From positions 1 through 64,000 of the forward strand of contig CANQOQ010000010.1 in the NCBI GenBank assembly GCA_947625495.1: a stretch of 64,000 bases of DNA. The letters run 5' to 3'. How positions within the stretch are numbered: the first letter of the stretch is position 1; the number at the start of each line of letters is the position of its first letter. Of the stretch, positions 52,827 to 62,955 are shown in pieces. Under the pieces are notes generated by a model. It did not search any database, was not told the origin of the DNA, and saw only the letters and a program-made list of their open reading frames with translations. Position numbers and translations under genes: made by a program. The DNA comes from Candidatus Gastranaerophilales bacterium. Its GTDB lineage: Bacteria; Cyanobacteriota; Vampirovibrionia; Gastranaerophilales; Gastranaerophilaceae.

Positions 52827-54668
52827 ATGTCTATTTTTAAATTGAATTTGAAAGGCGGAATTAGAGCCTTAAAAAATGATTCGGAATTTCAAAGCCCTTA
52901 TTATAAATTAAAAGATGAATATAATAAATTTATTCAAAATGCAAGTAATTCTGATTTGGCTAACTCAAAAACGTTGTTAGAAAACCAACTGTCAATGCTT
53001 TTAAAATTACAGGATTTAGCTGACAGTGAAGGCTTAAAAAATGAAGTTCAAGATATAAAAAAACAAATTGTATCGGTTTCTTCTTCTCTTGAAGCATTTC
53101 GTCAGGATACTATGCCTTCTGCTTATTATCCTCCTGTTATCCATCTCGAAAATAAATCGGATTCCGATAATCAAATAAACCTTTATATTGATTATTTGAA
53201 AGAAAATGATTATCAGGTTTCGGAAGATAAAATAAATGTAGCTAAATTGCTTATTAATTCCGATTTTTCTGAAAATTATATTAAGCAAATTCTTTATGAA
53301 ATCAGTAATTCTAAAGAAAATATTGATTATAATTATTATAGCAATGCTTGTAACTTCAAGTCGAAAGGGCTTGATGATTTGTCATGTTTAAAATTTTCAA
53401 AATTCTTAAATCTGGGTTTTGAAGATGAAAATAGCGTTAAAGCTTCAATACTTAATCTTTATAAGGCAGGAATTAATTCTGATTCGGCATTAAAAATTTT
53501 GAATAATCTGATTATAAAATCTCCTGATTCATCTTTATTTAGGATAAATTCATCTGCTGTCCAGACAATTTGCAGAATGAAAAAAACTCTTTATTTAACT
53601 CGTGATAATGAAAAAAATGAAAGAAATAATCCTATAAATACTCAAAATATTCAAGTATTTAATTCCGGAGATACTGTAATTATTTATAAAGATAATAAGA
53701 TTTCTTATATTTCTCCCCTTGAAGGAAAGTCGGTTTCGGAACTTGAAGAAAAATATGATGATGTTATTTCCAAAATTGAAGATAATATCTTATGTGATTT
53801 TTCTGAAAAATATACAAAAGAAGGTAAGTTTAATAATATTTATCCGAGAACATTTGTTGCATTGAGACGAATGGGAATTTGTTATGATCAACTTATTAAT
53901 TTGACTGATATGGCAGTTAATTCATCTGAAGCTGTTGATAAAAATTTTATCGACGTTATTTCTTCTTTTAAACAAGCAGGTATGCTTAGTGCTGATATCC
54001 CTTCTGTAATTTTGGCTTCAAAGAAAAATGAAGATGGTAATTTTGATAATCAAGATGTTAAAAATTCTATTGAACTTACGAATGCTTTAATTTCGGGGAA
54101 TATTATTGCTAAATTTTTACCATATATACACGATAATGAAAATTTAAAAAATCTTATTTTGGACCTATCATATTCTTTTAAAAATAAAACTTTTGTGTCT
54201 GATATTATTGATAAAACAATTACTAAAGATAATGCAGTTGATGAAAATGCTATTGATACAATTTTTTCCTTATCGGATTATTTATCAGATTCAAAAAAAA
54301 CTCTTTCGGAAAAACAATTCTGCAATACATTGATTTATATATTGAACGAAGCTAAAAATCCTTCAGATGATAAAATATCTGATGATGCTGCCGGTATTAT
54401 TAGTATTTTAATTAAAAATTTAATTACACCGGATGATATTTTATCTCTTCTTAAATTATCTAAGACAAAAAATAATGTTGTTGATTCTCAATTGGCTGAT
54501 ATTATTTGGAATCTTTCTTTAAATAAAGTTAATACTGATGTTATTGTAAAAGTTATTGAGAAATGTAAAAAAGACGGAGATATAAACTATAGTCTGGTTA
54601 ATACGATTCTTTCTTTCTTCGAGTCAAAAGAACCGGTTAGTAAAATTATTGATGCAGTTATCGGTTAA
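52827..54668 (+). CDS. Large helical hypothetical protein
   Basis: About 613 residues, starting SIFKLNLKGGIRALKNDS. A coiled-coil stretch (KLKDEYNKFIQNASNSDLANSKTLLEN split) opens it, and the rest is helical repeats with phrases such as GLDDLSCLKFSKFLNLGF and VDENAIDTIFSLSDYLSD that recur at about 70-residue spacing, suggesting an alpha-solenoid. The start is put at 52827 with AGGAATTTT before it; a longer frame from 52662 would add a hydrophobic stretch coding over what looks like a promoter region. No catalytic motif. Unknown function. Confidence 0.6.
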   Translation: MSIFKLNLKGGIRALKNDSEFQSPYYKLKDEYNKFIQNASNSDLANSKTLLENQLSMLLKLQDLADSEGLKNEVQDIKKQIVSVSSSLEAFRQDTMPSAYYPPVIHLENKSDSDNQINLYIDYLKENDYQVSEDKINVAKLLINSDFSENYIKQILYEISNSKENIDYNYYSNACNFKSKGLDDLSCLKFSKFLNLGFEDENSVKASILNLYKAGINSDSALKILNNLIIKSPDSSLFRINSSAVQTICRMKKTLYLTRDNEKNERNNPINTQNIQVFNSGDTVIIYKDNKISYISPLEGKSVSELEEKYDDVISKIEDNILCDFSEKYTKEGKFNNIYPRTFVALRRMGICYDQLINLTDMAVNSSEAVDKNFIDVISSFKQAGMLSADIPSVILASKKNEDGNFDNQDVKNSIELTNALISGNIIAKFLPYIHDNENLKNLILDLSYSFKNKTFVSDIIDKTITKDNAVDENAIDTIFSLSDYLSDSKKTLSEKQFCNTLIYILNEAKNPSDDKISDDAAGIISILIKNLITPDDILSLLKLSKTKNNVVDSQLADIIWNLSLNKVNTDVIVKVIEKCKKDGDINYSLVNTILSFFESKEPVSKIIDAVIG

Positions 54669-54669
54669 T

Positions 54670-54822
54670 TTATTCTTTGCTCTCATCTATCCACACGTAT
54701 GTTTTGGGCAATGTTGATGCAAAGGGATTATTTATATCTCGGTAATTCAATGGATTCGTTGTGTATTTGTTAATCCTTAATATTTTTTCTTTTATTTCAT
54801 TAAAATAGGTTTTTATATTCAT
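54670..54822 (-). CDS. Small hypothetical protein
   Basis: A 50-residue frame, NIKTYFNEIKEKILRINKY followed by NPLNYRDINNPFASTLPKTYVWIDESKE, in the gap between two plus-strand genes. Its composition is plausible (few rare residues, Trp and Tyr at the end) and GGAATTAAG precedes the ATG. No homology recognised. Could be spurious. Confidence 0.35.
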   Translation of the reverse strand: MNIKTYFNEIKEKILRINKYTTNPLNYRDINNPFASTLPKTYVWIDESKE

Positions 54823-54873
54823 CTTAATTCCAACATAATTCCACAGGTTTTATGTTAATTATAAATTAATAAG

Positions 54874-54903
54874 TTGATATATTTCATTAGACTTATGTAT
54901 AAT
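54874..54903 (+). promoter_or_regulatory. Promoter of receiver-domain gene, leaderless
   Basis: -35 TTGATA at 54874-54879, 18-base spacer, -10 TATAAT at 54898-54903. The ATG at 54910 is six bases beyond, so the mRNA probably starts at the start codon. Confidence 0.65.
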
Positions 54904-54909
54904 TTTCTT

Positions 54910-55323
54910 ATGAAAAAAATATTGATTGTTGATGATAAAAAATCTTGGACATTATTTCATAAAGAAATTATACAGGAATTATACGGTAATTTTTTTGAAA
55001 TAACTATAGCAAATAGTGCTTCTCAAGCTTTAGACATCATAAGAAATAACACTTCAATCCCTTTTACACTTATTATTACTGATTTGCAAATGGAAAATGA
55101 CTATGAACCCAAACTCGCCGGTGAATGGTTAATTGAACAGGTTAAATTAATAAAAGAATATGCTCATACAAATATTATTATTATTTCTGCTATGTTTAAT
55201 ATTGAATTGATTGCTAAACAATATAAAACTGAATGTATTTCAAAAAATATGCTTGTCAGAAATAAATTACTTTTGAAATTTATGTTTGAAAAATTAATGC
55301 CTTCTTTAAGTAATATACGTTAA
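54910..55323 (+). CDS. Single-domain response-regulator receiver
   Basis: About 137 residues of CheY-like fold: KKILIVDDKKSW (acidic pair), phosphoacceptor Asp in LIITDLQMEND (near residue 61), then the Thr/Ser strand NIIIISAMF and the conserved Lys near the C-terminal part (CISKNMLV). No output domain. It may pass phosphate to, or be sensed by, another protein; no histidine kinase is next to it. Start at Met13 of the longer frame matches the family start. Confidence 0.82.
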   Translation: MKKILIVDDKKSWTLFHKEIIQELYGNFFEITIANSASQALDIIRNNTSIPFTLIITDLQMENDYEPKLAGEWLIEQVKLIKEYAHTNIIIISAMFNIELIAKQYKTECISKNMLVRNKLLLKFMFEKLMPSLSNIR

Positions 55324-55362
55324 TTTTAAATTGATTTTGTTTGTGATACTATAAATTTGATT

Positions 55363-56112
55363 ATGGTTAATTTGGACATGTCGAAATATTCAATAGTAAC
55401 ACTGGACGAAGTTGAGTCAACAAATGCTTATGCTCTTGAAAATATGGCATTTTTAGAGGATAGCACAGTCATTTATACTGCTCATCAGACTTCGGGCAGA
55501 GGCAGGTACAGCCGCAAGTGGATTGGTGACGGCTCTGATAACATTTATATGTCTTTTGTACTTAAAACATTCGGTACGAATGATTTTCCGTTCCCAAATC
55601 TTACTCAATATCTTTCGGTTGTTGTATGTGATTTTTTGGAAAAAGAATTTAAAATAAACTCTGAAATTAAGTGGCCTAACGATATATTGGTTAATGGCTG
55701 CAAAATTTCGGGTATTCTTGCTGAGTCGGTTATGAAAAACAATAAAATAGAAGGCATTGCTTTAGGGCTTGGCTTGAATGTTAATCTTAAAAAGGAAACT
55801 CTTGATAACATTGATCAAAAGGCAATTTCTCTTTCCGTACTATTTGATAAATACTTTGATACGGATGTTTTAGTCAGAAAAATATCCGATATGTTTTTTG
55901 AAAACTATAACGATTTTGTAAAATACGGATTTTCTTTTATTAAAAATAAATATATCTTAAAATGCGGATTTTTGGGAAAAAATATCCAAATAAGAGAAGC
56001 AAATCAAAAGAAAAATTACTTTGCAAAAGCAATAGATGATGACGGATTATTGCTTGCAATTGATGAAAATAATAATGTATGTAAGATAATAACGGGAGAT
56101 GTTTTATGTTAA
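55363..56112 (+). CDS. birA: Biotin-[acetyl-CoA-carboxylase/oxaloacetate decarboxylase] ligase
   Basis: About 249 residues of the BirA/BPL catalytic domain without the DNA-binding N-domain. VTLDEVESTNAYA at about residue 12 is the family start, TSGRGRYSRKWIGDG (near 46) the biotinyl-AMP loop (GRGRxGRxW type), and IKWPNDILVNGCKISGILAES (split) near 105-125 the biotin site. It attaches biotin to a Lys. Its stop overlaps the start of oadG, so its most likely substrate is the biotin domain of OadA two genes on. Start at the ATG 55363 rather than the upstream TTG. Confidence 0.93.
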   Translation: MVNLDMSKYSIVTLDEVESTNAYALENMAFLEDSTVIYTAHQTSGRGRYSRKWIGDGSDNIYMSFVLKTFGTNDFPFPNLTQYLSVVVCDFLEKEFKINSEIKWPNDILVNGCKISGILAESVMKNNKIEGIALGLGLNVNLKKETLDNIDQKAISLSVLFDKYFDTDVLVRKISDMFFENYNDFVKYGFSFIKNKYILKCGFLGKNIQIREANQKKNYFAKAIDDDGLLLAIDENNNVCKIITGDVLC

Positions 56113-56324
56113 ATGAAGGTTTAACTCTTATGGCAACGGGCATGGGAACGGTATTCAGCTTTCTTGTTCTGCTTTGGGCTGCCGTAAGTATTATGGGAAA
56201 AGTTGTTGCTTATTTAAATAAGATTTTTCCGGAAGAAGTTAAAACGGTTGTTAACGCAATGCCAAGTTCCAACAATGATGTGGAATTGGCTATAGCTATT
56301 GCAGCTGCTAAGTTGAGAAAATAA
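56106..56324 (+). CDS. oadG: Oxaloacetate decarboxylase gamma subunit
   Basis: A 72-residue single-pass membrane protein: LNEGLTLMATGMGTVFSFLVLLWAAVSIMGKV, then a hydrophilic tail EEVKTV...NDVELAIAIAAAKLRK typical of OadG, which holds the pump together and helps Zn/biotin-domain docking. Overlaps birA by seven bases and is followed by oadA after 31 bases. Confidence 0.88.
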   Translation: MLNEGLTLMATGMGTVFSFLVLLWAAVSIMGKVVAYLNKIFPEEVKTVVNAMPSSNNDVELAIAIAAAKLRK

Positions 56325-56355
56325 TTTTGTACATAGATATAAAGAGGAAAAGAAA

Positions 56356-58155
56356 ATGGCAAAAAAACAAATTAAAGTTATGGATACATCTTTCCGTGAC
56401 GGTTTTCAATCCGTATACGGGGCAAGGGTGTTTACTAAAGACTTTTTACCTGCATTAGAAGCTGCAGTTGCTGCAGGATTAAAGCATTTTGAAGTCGGAG
56501 GCGGCGCAAGATTTCAATCTCCAATCTTTTATTGCAATGAAAATGCATTTGATATGATGGATACAATAAGAAAAACTGTCGGTCCCGATATTAATTTACA
56601 AACTTTAGCAAGAGGGGTAAATGTTGTAGGGCTTGATTCGCAACCCCGTGACATTATTAATCTTCACGCTAAAATGTTTAAAAAACACGGTATGACAACA
56701 ATCAGAAACTTTGATGCGTTAAACGATGTTAATAATTTAATATATTCAGGCCAATGTATAGTTGATAACGGCTTAAACCATGAAGTTACGATTACCATGA
56801 TGGAACTTCCGATAGGATGTACGGGAGCTCATGATGTTGCGTTCTATGAAAGAGTTCTGCGCTCTATCTTAGATGCGGGTATTCCGTTTACTTCATTGGC
56901 ATTTAAAGATGCATCAGGTACATCTGCTCCTCAAAAAGTTTATGAAACGGTAAAAAGAACAAGAGAAATTCTTGGACCCGATGCTCACATAAGATTCCAT
57001 TCTCATGAAACTGCAGGAACAGGACTTTTGGCATATAGAGCTGCATTAGACGGTGGTGCCGATGGTATTGACTTATCAATGAAACCTGTTTCGGGCGGTA
57101 CCGCACAGCCTGATATAGTTTCAATGTGGCATGCACTTAAAGGAACAGAATACGATTTAGGTATAGATATTGAAAAAATCTTGGAAACGGAAGAAATATT
57201 TAAAGAATGTATGAAAGATTACTTCTTGCCTCCTGAAGCATTGGCAGTTAACCCTGTTATTATTTCATCACCGCTTCCCGGGGGAGCTTTAACCGCTAAT
57301 ACTCAGATGATGAGAGATAACGGAACAATGGACAGATTCCCCGAAGTTGTTGCCGCAATGAAAGAAGTTGTTGAAAAGGGCGGTTTCGCAACATCCGTTA
57401 CTCCGGTTTCTCAATTCTACTTCCAACAGGCTTATGCTAACGTTATGTTCGGACCTTGGAAGAAAATGACTGAAGGATACGGGAAAATGGTTTTGGGCTA
57501 TTTCGGCAAAACTCCATGCACTCCTGATTCTGAAGTTGTAAAAGAAGCAGCAGAACAATTAGGACTTCAGCCGACAACCGAAACGGTTCTTGACTTAAAT
57601 GATAAAGACCCGAATAAGGGTATAGAACCCGCTAAAAAGATGCTTGCCGATGCAGGTTTGGAACAAACGGAAGAAAATATATTTATAGCAGCAGCTTGCA
57701 AAGAAAAAGGTATTGCCTTCCTTCAAGGCCACGGAACTATCGGAGTAAGAAAAAATGAACCTGCTAAAGCTCAAGCAGCTGCCGTAACATGTTCTAATTC
57801 AGAAGGCTGCACGGTTAAGGTTAACGGCAAGAAATTTGCAGTTAAACTCCAAAATGGTGTAGCCGTTGTTAACGGAAAAGAATATACGGTTGATATTACT
57901 GACGGTATTGAAGAAACTTCTCACGCAGCAGGAAATGCAGAAGGAACGGAAGTTAAAGCTCCTATGCCGGGGGCTGTTCTTAGAGTCGTAAAAAATGTCG
58001 GCGACAGCGTTGAAGAAAATGAAGAAATTTTGGTAATTGAAGCTATGAAAATGGAAACTCCAATTAAGTCTCCCGTTTCAGGTACCTTAACTTCATTATC
58101 CGTCGGTCAAGGCGACAAAGTTCAATCGGGTCAAGTAATGGCTACAGTCGGTTAG
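56356..58155 (+). CDS. oadA: Oxaloacetate decarboxylase alpha subunit (biotin-carrying)
   Basis: A 599-residue soluble carboxyltransferase. The barrel opens [19 protein letters not shown] (family D.T.RD..QS), with [14 protein letters not shown] and the metal/active-site pattern [14 protein letters not shown] near 193 and [11 protein letters not shown] near 216. The PYC_OADA-type middle follows. The C-terminal 75 residues form the biotinyl domain with the biotin Lys in [13 protein letters not shown] near residue 562. It moves carboxylate from oxaloacetate to biotin; decarboxylation by OadB drives Na+ export. AGAGGA ribosome site. Similar pumps may use methylmalonyl-CoA or glutaconyl-CoA, but the N-terminal barrel favours oxaloacetate/pyruvate. 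Confidence 0.93.
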   Translation: MAKKQIKVMDTSFRDGFQSVYGARVFTKDFLPALEAAVAAGLKHFEVGGGARFQSPIFYCNENAFDMMDTIRKTVGPDINLQTLARGVNVVGLDSQPRDIINLHAKMFKKHGMTTIRNFDALNDVNNLIYSGQCIVDNGLNHEVTITMMELPIGCTGAHDVAFYERVLRSILDAGIPFTSLAFKDASGTSAPQKVYETVKRTREILGPDAHIRFHSHETAGTGLLAYRAALDGGADGIDLSMKPVSGGTAQPDIVSMWHALKGTEYDLGIDIEKILETEEIFKECMKDYFLPPEALAVNPVIISSPLPGGALTANTQMMRDNGTMDRFPEVVAAMKEVVEKGGFATSVTPVSQFYFQQAYANVMFGPWKKMTEGYGKMVLGYFGKTPCTPDSEVVKEAAEQLGLQPTTETVLDLNDKDPNKGIEPAKKMLADAGLEQTEENIFIAAACKEKGIAFLQGHGTIGVRKNEPAKAQAAAVTCSNSEGCTVKVNGKKFAVKLQNGVAVVNGKEYTVDITDGIEETSHAAGNAEGTEVKAPMPGAVLRVVKNVGDSVEENEEILVIEAMKMETPIKSPVSGTLTSLSVGQGDKVQSGQVMATVG

Positions 58156-58165
58156 GAGGCGGATT

Positions 58166-59353
58166 ATGCAATTAGTTGACGGATTAACTCAATTATGGAA
58201 CTCTACAGGTATTTATAATTTTATAAATACCGCTCATAAAAGCGTTGAAGGAACCTGCGTTGAACAATTTTTAACGCATTTCGGCCAGCCTATAATGATA
58301 CTTATATGCTGCTTTCTTCTTTGGCTTGGGATTAAAAAGAAGTTTGAACCTTTATTATTAGTTCCTATTGCATTCGGCGGACTATTATCAAATATCCCGA
58401 TGCCTTTAGGTGAAGAAATTGCAGGCCCGAACGGATTCTTGGGAATTATCTTTGCGGCAGGTATTGATAAAGGTTTATTCCCATTGATTATATTTATGGG
58501 CGTAGGTGCTATGACTGATTTTGGGCCCTTAATAGCAAATCCTAAAACTCTATTACTCGGCGGCGCCGCTCAGTTTGGTATTTTTGGAGCTTTGTTATTG
58601 GCTCTTGTCCTTGGGTTTGACCTTCAAGCGGCAGGCTCAATAGGTATTATAGGCGGTGCTGACGGCCCTACTTCAATTTATGTTACAACAAAACTTAAAC
58701 AGGAACTTTTAGGCTCAATTGCTGTTGCCGCATACTCATATATGGCATTAGTTCCCGTTATTCAACCGCCCATTATGAAATTATTAACAACAAAAGAAGA
58801 ACGTAAAATTCAAATGAAACAGCTTCGTGAAGTTTCAAAACGTGAAAAAATCGTTTTCCCGCTCGTCGTTCTTATTCTTTGTTTAATATTCCTTCCTTCG
58901 GCTTGTCCGTTGGTCGGGGCTTTAACTTTCGGTAATTTATGCAAAGAATGCGGTGTTACTGATAGACTCTCAGATACTATGCAGAATGCTCTAATAAATA
59001 TAGTTACTATATTTTTAGGCTTAACAGTCGGTTCAAAACTTCAGGCTGACCACTTCTTAACCATTGAAACGTTAAAAATATTGTTCCTCGGTATTATTGC
59101 ATTCTCATTAGCTACGGCAGCAGGCGTTATAATGGCAAAAATAATGAATCTTTTCTTAAAAGAAAAGATAAATCCTTTAATAGGTTCAGCCGGTGTTTCT
59201 GCTGTTCCTATGGCTGCAAGAGTTTCCAATAAAGTCGGTATGGAAGAAAATCCTCAGAACTTCCTTCTAATGCACGCTATGGGACCAAACGTAGCAGGTG
59301 TTATAGGTTCTGCTGTTGCAGCAGGTGTTTTATTGGCATTAATTGCTCATTAA
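58166..59353 (+). CDS. oadB: Sodium-pumping decarboxylase beta subunit
   Basis: A 395-residue membrane protein with about nine to eleven hydrophobic helices. Seen: PMGEE-like [27 protein letters not shown] (Asp for Na+ coupling), [17 protein letters not shown] near residue 163 and, late, [21 protein letters not shown]. These are OadB/GcdB hallmarks. It decarboxylates carboxybiotin and expels Na+. Last gene of birA-oadG-oadA-oadB, ended by a terminator. Confidence 0.96.
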   Translation: MQLVDGLTQLWNSTGIYNFINTAHKSVEGTCVEQFLTHFGQPIMILICCFLLWLGIKKKFEPLLLVPIAFGGLLSNIPMPLGEEIAGPNGFLGIIFAAGIDKGLFPLIIFMGVGAMTDFGPLIANPKTLLLGGAAQFGIFGALLLALVLGFDLQAAGSIGIIGGADGPTSIYVTTKLKQELLGSIAVAAYSYMALVPVIQPPIMKLLTTKEERKIQMKQLREVSKREKIVFPLVVLILCLIFLPSACPLVGALTFGNLCKECGVTDRLSDTMQNALINIVTIFLGLTVGSKLQADHFLTIETLKILFLGIIAFSLATAAGVIMAKIMNLFLKEKINPLIGSAGVSAVPMAARVSNKVGMEENPQNFLLMHAMGPNVAGVIGSAVAAGVLLALIAH

Positions 59354-59360
59354 TATTGTA

Positions 59361-59391
59361 AAAGAGGGGATTATTTAATCCCCTCTTTTTA
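59361..59391. terminator. Bidirectional terminator after oadB
   Basis: Stem AAAGAGGGGATTA / TAATCCCCTCTTT between convergent oadB and the CHAP gene. Confidence 0.88.
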
Positions 59392-59398
59392 TATTTTA

Positions 59399-61366
59399 TT
59401 AATTTACTCTTACGAATGAATTTATTCTTGAAGTACCAACTTCGTATGTTCTTTCTCCTACATGAGAACTTGTGTTTCCTTCTATGGTCTTTACAACACC
59501 ATTTTCTACGGATACAACTATTCCTATATGGCGTGCATTTCCTCTTGCGGTATTGAATATTATTAAATCTCCCGGTTGTGCATCATTTGCATCTTTAAAT
59601 GCACATCCGTTATTATTTGCTGCTGCTAATATTTCTGAACAAGAATTGTGGTTACAATTTTGGAACCAAGCAGGAACTTCATCACCATAGGTTTCATTTA
59701 ATACATAATTTACAAATGCTGCACACCATAATCCGTCAGGCAAATCATATCCGCATTTTGACTCGACATCACTTTCAGAATATCCTAAAAATTTATATGC
59801 AAAATCAAGTAATTCTTCTGCATCACCTTTTAGTGAATATTCTTTCTTTATTTGCTTGTTATCGTAATTATTTATTGATGTTTTAACTTCATTTACATAA
59901 TCTTTTGATTTATTTATTTCTTCTTTTGCTTCTGTAATTATTGAGTTTTGTTCATCGCTATAATTTTGTTTAGCATCATTATATGCATCCATGCTTTCTT
60001 TAACTTCAGGATACTTTTGACTTATTTCTGCTTCAAGATTTGTTTTTTGATCTATTAATTCACTTAAATCTGTATTTTTAAGTTCATCTTTTTGTGTATT
60101 TAAAACATTTAAAGCTTCTTTTGCATCGTCCCAAGCACTTTTCTTTTCTCCTTCATCTCGTTCGGAATCAATGATTTTTGCCTCTAAATCGCTGATTTTA
60201 GCATCTAATTCTGATATTTCTTCAGGGGTCATATCGCTTCTATCAGCAGATTTAAGTTCTTCCAGTGAACTTTTTAAAGTTTTTGTTTTATTTACTGCAT
60301 TATTATATGCTGTTTCACAGTCACTTACTACAATTTCCTGTTGCGATATTTCCAGTTCTTTATCATTAATTTCTGATTCTTTTTCATCAATTGAATTTTT
60401 GATATTATCAAGCTCTTTCGCCATCTCAACATCAACAGATTTTAACATCTCTTGATATGCTTTATATGCGTTATTTTCTATTTCTTTTAATTCTTTTAAT
60501 TCTGGTAAGTTACCGCTTAATGCATCGGATAATACAGATTGTTTGTCAGATAAATCGGATTCAGCTTTATTAAGTTCAGAATTTAGCTCTTCTTTTGTCA
60601 TATTATCAAGAGTTTTTTCCTGAATTCCGTTAAATAAATTTTGAGCTGCGCCGTATGTTGACGGAATGTTAAAGTTCCCTGATGAAAATGCAGCATCCGC
60701 TTGAGGAGTTTCGCCCAGTCTTTCGGTTATTTCTTCATCTGTTGCAAATTCAAATACCCCGTCTTGTATATCTTTTACAGCTGATAATATATCTTTAATT
60801 GATATATTTTCACTGTTATTATCATAGTCTTTTATTACTTCAAGAAAATTTGCAAGTTCTTCTTCATTAACTTCTCCGTCTTGATCTTTATCTAAAACCC
60901 CTTTAAATGTTGAGTCTTTTAATAATTCATTTAAGATATTTGTTATTATTTCAGGGTCATTAATTTGTGCATTTTCATCTTCAATGCCTTCAGGTAATAC
61001 AAATTGCCCTTCTTCGCTGTTTTGTGCACCTGTAACATTAGGCATTGTCTGCTCATAAATATCTTGACTATATTGTACTCCTATATTACCACTGCCTCCC
61101 TGCCCATTCTCTGTTTCCATATCGGAAAGTTTTTCTTCTATATCTATTAGCTGACCGTTGATTATTTCCATATCCATTATTTCATTAATGCTTTTTGAAA
61201 AAATAGAAGCATCGCAATTTAATTCATCGGATAAGTAATTCTTGAATTCATTCGCATACATAAATATACTTATGTCAGTATTATCTATAGCATATTCTTT
61301 ATTGCTATATTGACTGATTTCTTCCAAGTAATTTTTAAAGCCTAATTTTAAAGATTCAAAATTCAT
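59399..61366 (-). CDS. Coiled-coil protein with C-terminal CHAP amidase domain
   Basis: About 655 residues. The first 200 are acidic and contain an EF-hand-like DKDQDGEVNEEEL (near residue 158). Residues about 265-500 are a long coiled coil (KEIENNAYKAYQEML, DNIKNSIDEKESEINDKELE, others). The C-terminal 120 residues are a CHAP-type cysteine amidase/peptidase: Cys in DGLWCAAFVNYVLNE, His in ARHIGIVVSVENG, Asp/Asn in TIEGNTS, with the PGDLIIFN strand. Such domains cut peptidoglycan crosslinks. No classical signal peptide is visible, so secretion would need another route. Start at 61366 after GGAGAAGGAAAG. Confidence 0.85.
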   Translation of the reverse strand: MNFESLKLGFKNYLEEISQYSNKEYAIDNTDISIFMYANEFKNYLSDELNCDASIFSKSINEIMDMEIINGQLIDIEEKLSDMETENGQGGSGNIGVQYSQDIYEQTMPNVTGAQNSEEGQFVLPEGIEDENAQINDPEIITNILNELLKDSTFKGVLDKDQDGEVNEEELANFLEVIKDYDNNSENISIKDILSAVKDIQDGVFEFATDEEITERLGETPQADAAFSSGNFNIPSTYGAAQNLFNGIQEKTLDNMTKEELNSELNKAESDLSDKQSVLSDALSGNLPELKELKEIENNAYKAYQEMLKSVDVEMAKELDNIKNSIDEKESEINDKELEISQQEIVVSDCETAYNNAVNKTKTLKSSLEELKSADRSDMTPEEISELDAKISDLEAKIIDSERDEGEKKSAWDDAKEALNVLNTQKDELKNTDLSELIDQKTNLEAEISQKYPEVKESMDAYNDAKQNYSDEQNSIITEAKEEINKSKDYVNEVKTSINNYDNKQIKKEYSLKGDAEELLDFAYKFLGYSESDVESKCGYDLPDGLWCAAFVNYVLNETYGDEVPAWFQNCNHNSCSEILAAANNNGCAFKDANDAQPGDLIIFNTARGNARHIGIVVSVENGVVKTIEGNTSSHVGERTYEVGTSRINSFVRVN

Positions 61367-61447
61367 TACTTTCCTTCTCCTTACAAATTTAATAATCGGC
61401 ATTATGTATATTCATGTTTAGAAGGAAAAAACAAATTGTTACATTTG

Positions 61448-62446
61448 TTAATATAAATTTTTCATTATGGCTTGTGTATATTCTATAGATGTAGCATTCC
61501 CGCCTAAATCCGGTGTTAAATAAATTCTTTCACTTATAGTTTTAAAAAGAGCTGTTTCTATTCTTTTTGCAATATTACTTTGTCCTATATACTTAAGCAT
61601 TTCTATGGCAGAAAGTAACAGTGCCGTCGGATTGGCTTTATTCTGTCCTTTTATATCGGGAGCGCTTCCGTGTACGGGCTCAAAAACCGCAATGTTATCA
61701 CCTATATTTGCACCCTGTGCTATACCTAAACCGCCAGTTAAACCTGCACATAAATCGGAAACTATATCGCCGTATAAGTTTGGCAATACAAGTACATCAA
61801 ATTTCTCCGGATTTTGAACCAATTGCATACATAAATTATCAACCAGAATCTCTTTATACTCTATTTGAGGATATTTTTCGGCTATTTCTCTTGTGCAATT
61901 TAAGAATAATCCGTCCGTTAACTTGCAAATATTTGCTTTTGATACTGCATGTACTGTTTTTCTGCTGTTTTTAACGGCATAATTAAATGCAAATTCAGCA
62001 ATACGAAGTGAGGCTTTTCTTGTAATTATTTTTATACTCTCTGCGGTATCTTCATCTATTTGTCTTTCAATACCCGCATAAAGGTCTTCGGTATTCTCTC
62101 TTACAATAACAAGGTCAACATTGTCAAAACGGGTTTTTATTCCTTCTATATTCTTAGATGGTCTTAAATTCGCATATAAATCAAGAGATTTTCTTAACTG
62201 AACATTTACGCTTCTGAACCCTTGACCTATCGGAGTTGTAACGGGAGCTTTCAGGGCGACTTTATTTCGTTTTATCGATTCAATTACTCTCTCGGGTAAT
62301 GGTGTACCTTCTTTCTCTATAACATCAGCACCTGCACTTTGTGTATCCCACTCAATTTCGGCACCTGCCGCATTCAATATTTCAACAACCGCTTGTGTTA
62401 TCTCAGGTCCAATCCCGTCACCGGGTATCAAAGTAACTGTTTTCAT
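61448..62446 (-). CDS. NAD-type isocitrate dehydrogenase
   Basis: A 332-residue member of the isocitrate/isopropylmalate dehydrogenase family. It has TLIPGDGIGPEIT at the start and VIVRENTEDLYAGIE near residue 115; the ENTEDLYAGIE form is that of NAD-isocitrate or homoisocitrate dehydrogenases, rather than the ELTGGIYFG form of LeuB (family knowledge). NLYGDIVSDLCAGLTGGLG near 225 carries metal-binding Asp residues and FEPVHGSAPDIKG the cofactor site. It follows a two-subunit dehydratase, so together they could make 2-oxoglutarate from citrate. Leucine synthesis is a less likely reading. Confidence 0.85.
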   Translation of the reverse strand: MKTVTLIPGDGIGPEITQAVVEILNAAGAEIEWDTQSAGADVIEKEGTPLPERVIESIKRNKVALKAPVTTPIGQGFRSVNVQLRKSLDLYANLRPSKNIEGIKTRFDNVDLVIVRENTEDLYAGIERQIDEDTAESIKIITRKASLRIAEFAFNYAVKNSRKTVHAVSKANICKLTDGLFLNCTREIAEKYPQIEYKEILVDNLCMQLVQNPEKFDVLVLPNLYGDIVSDLCAGLTGGLGIAQGANIGDNIAVFEPVHGSAPDIKGQNKANPTALLLSAIEMLKYIGQSNIAKRIETALFKTISERIYLTPDLGGNATSIEYTQAIMKNLY

Positions 62447-62454
62447 TTTTACTC

Positions 62455-62955
62455 CTATACTAAGTCAAAATCCCCGTGTAATTTTATATGCTCTATCAAT
62501 CCGCCTTCATTCAAAAGCTTAATCATAACGTCAGGCAGAGGCGTAATAGGAAGTTCTAAATTTTGCGTAATATTTTTTACCAGTCCCTTTTTTATGTCTA
62601 TTTCGAGTTCATCACCCGCATTTATTTTATCAGTATCGCACTCAATTAATAAAAGTCCTATGTTTATTGCGTTACGGTAGAAAATTCTTGCAAAGCTTTT
62701 AGCAAGAACTGCTCCGACTCCTGCAATTTTTATAATTTGCGGTGCATGTTCTCTTGATGAACCCAAACCAAAATTATTTCCCGCTACAACAAAATCACCT
62801 TTACTCATTTTTGAAGCAAAATCAGGGTCGGCATCTTCAAGTACATGTTTCGCAAGTTCAGGCAGGTTAGAGCGAAGATGAAATAATCGCCCAGGGGCTA
62901 TATGGTCGGTTGAAATATTATCGCCGAATTTAAATGCTTTTCCTCTTAATTCCAT
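62455..62955 (-). CDS. Aconitase/isopropylmalate dehydratase-family small subunit
   Basis: A 166-residue swivelling-domain protein of the LeuD/HacB type: GDNISTDHIAPGR near residue 12, then GNNFGLGSSREHAPQ (near 59) containing the family's catalytic Ser-Arg, and IFYRNAINIGLLLIECD. Length is typical for stand-alone small subunits. The start overlaps the large-subunit stop as TAATG, so the subunits are coupled. The loop that sets substrate choice reads FHLRSN instead of the YLRT of many LeuD/HacB proteins, so citrate/isocitrate is as likely as isopropylmalate. Confidence 0.85.
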   Translation of the reverse strand: MELRGKAFKFGDNISTDHIAPGRLFHLRSNLPELAKHVLEDADPDFASKMSKGDFVVAGNNFGLGSSREHAPQIIKIAGVGAVLAKSFARIFYRNAINIGLLLIECDTDKINAGDELEIDIKKGLVKNITQNLELPITPLPDVMIKLLNEGGLIEHIKLHGDFDLV

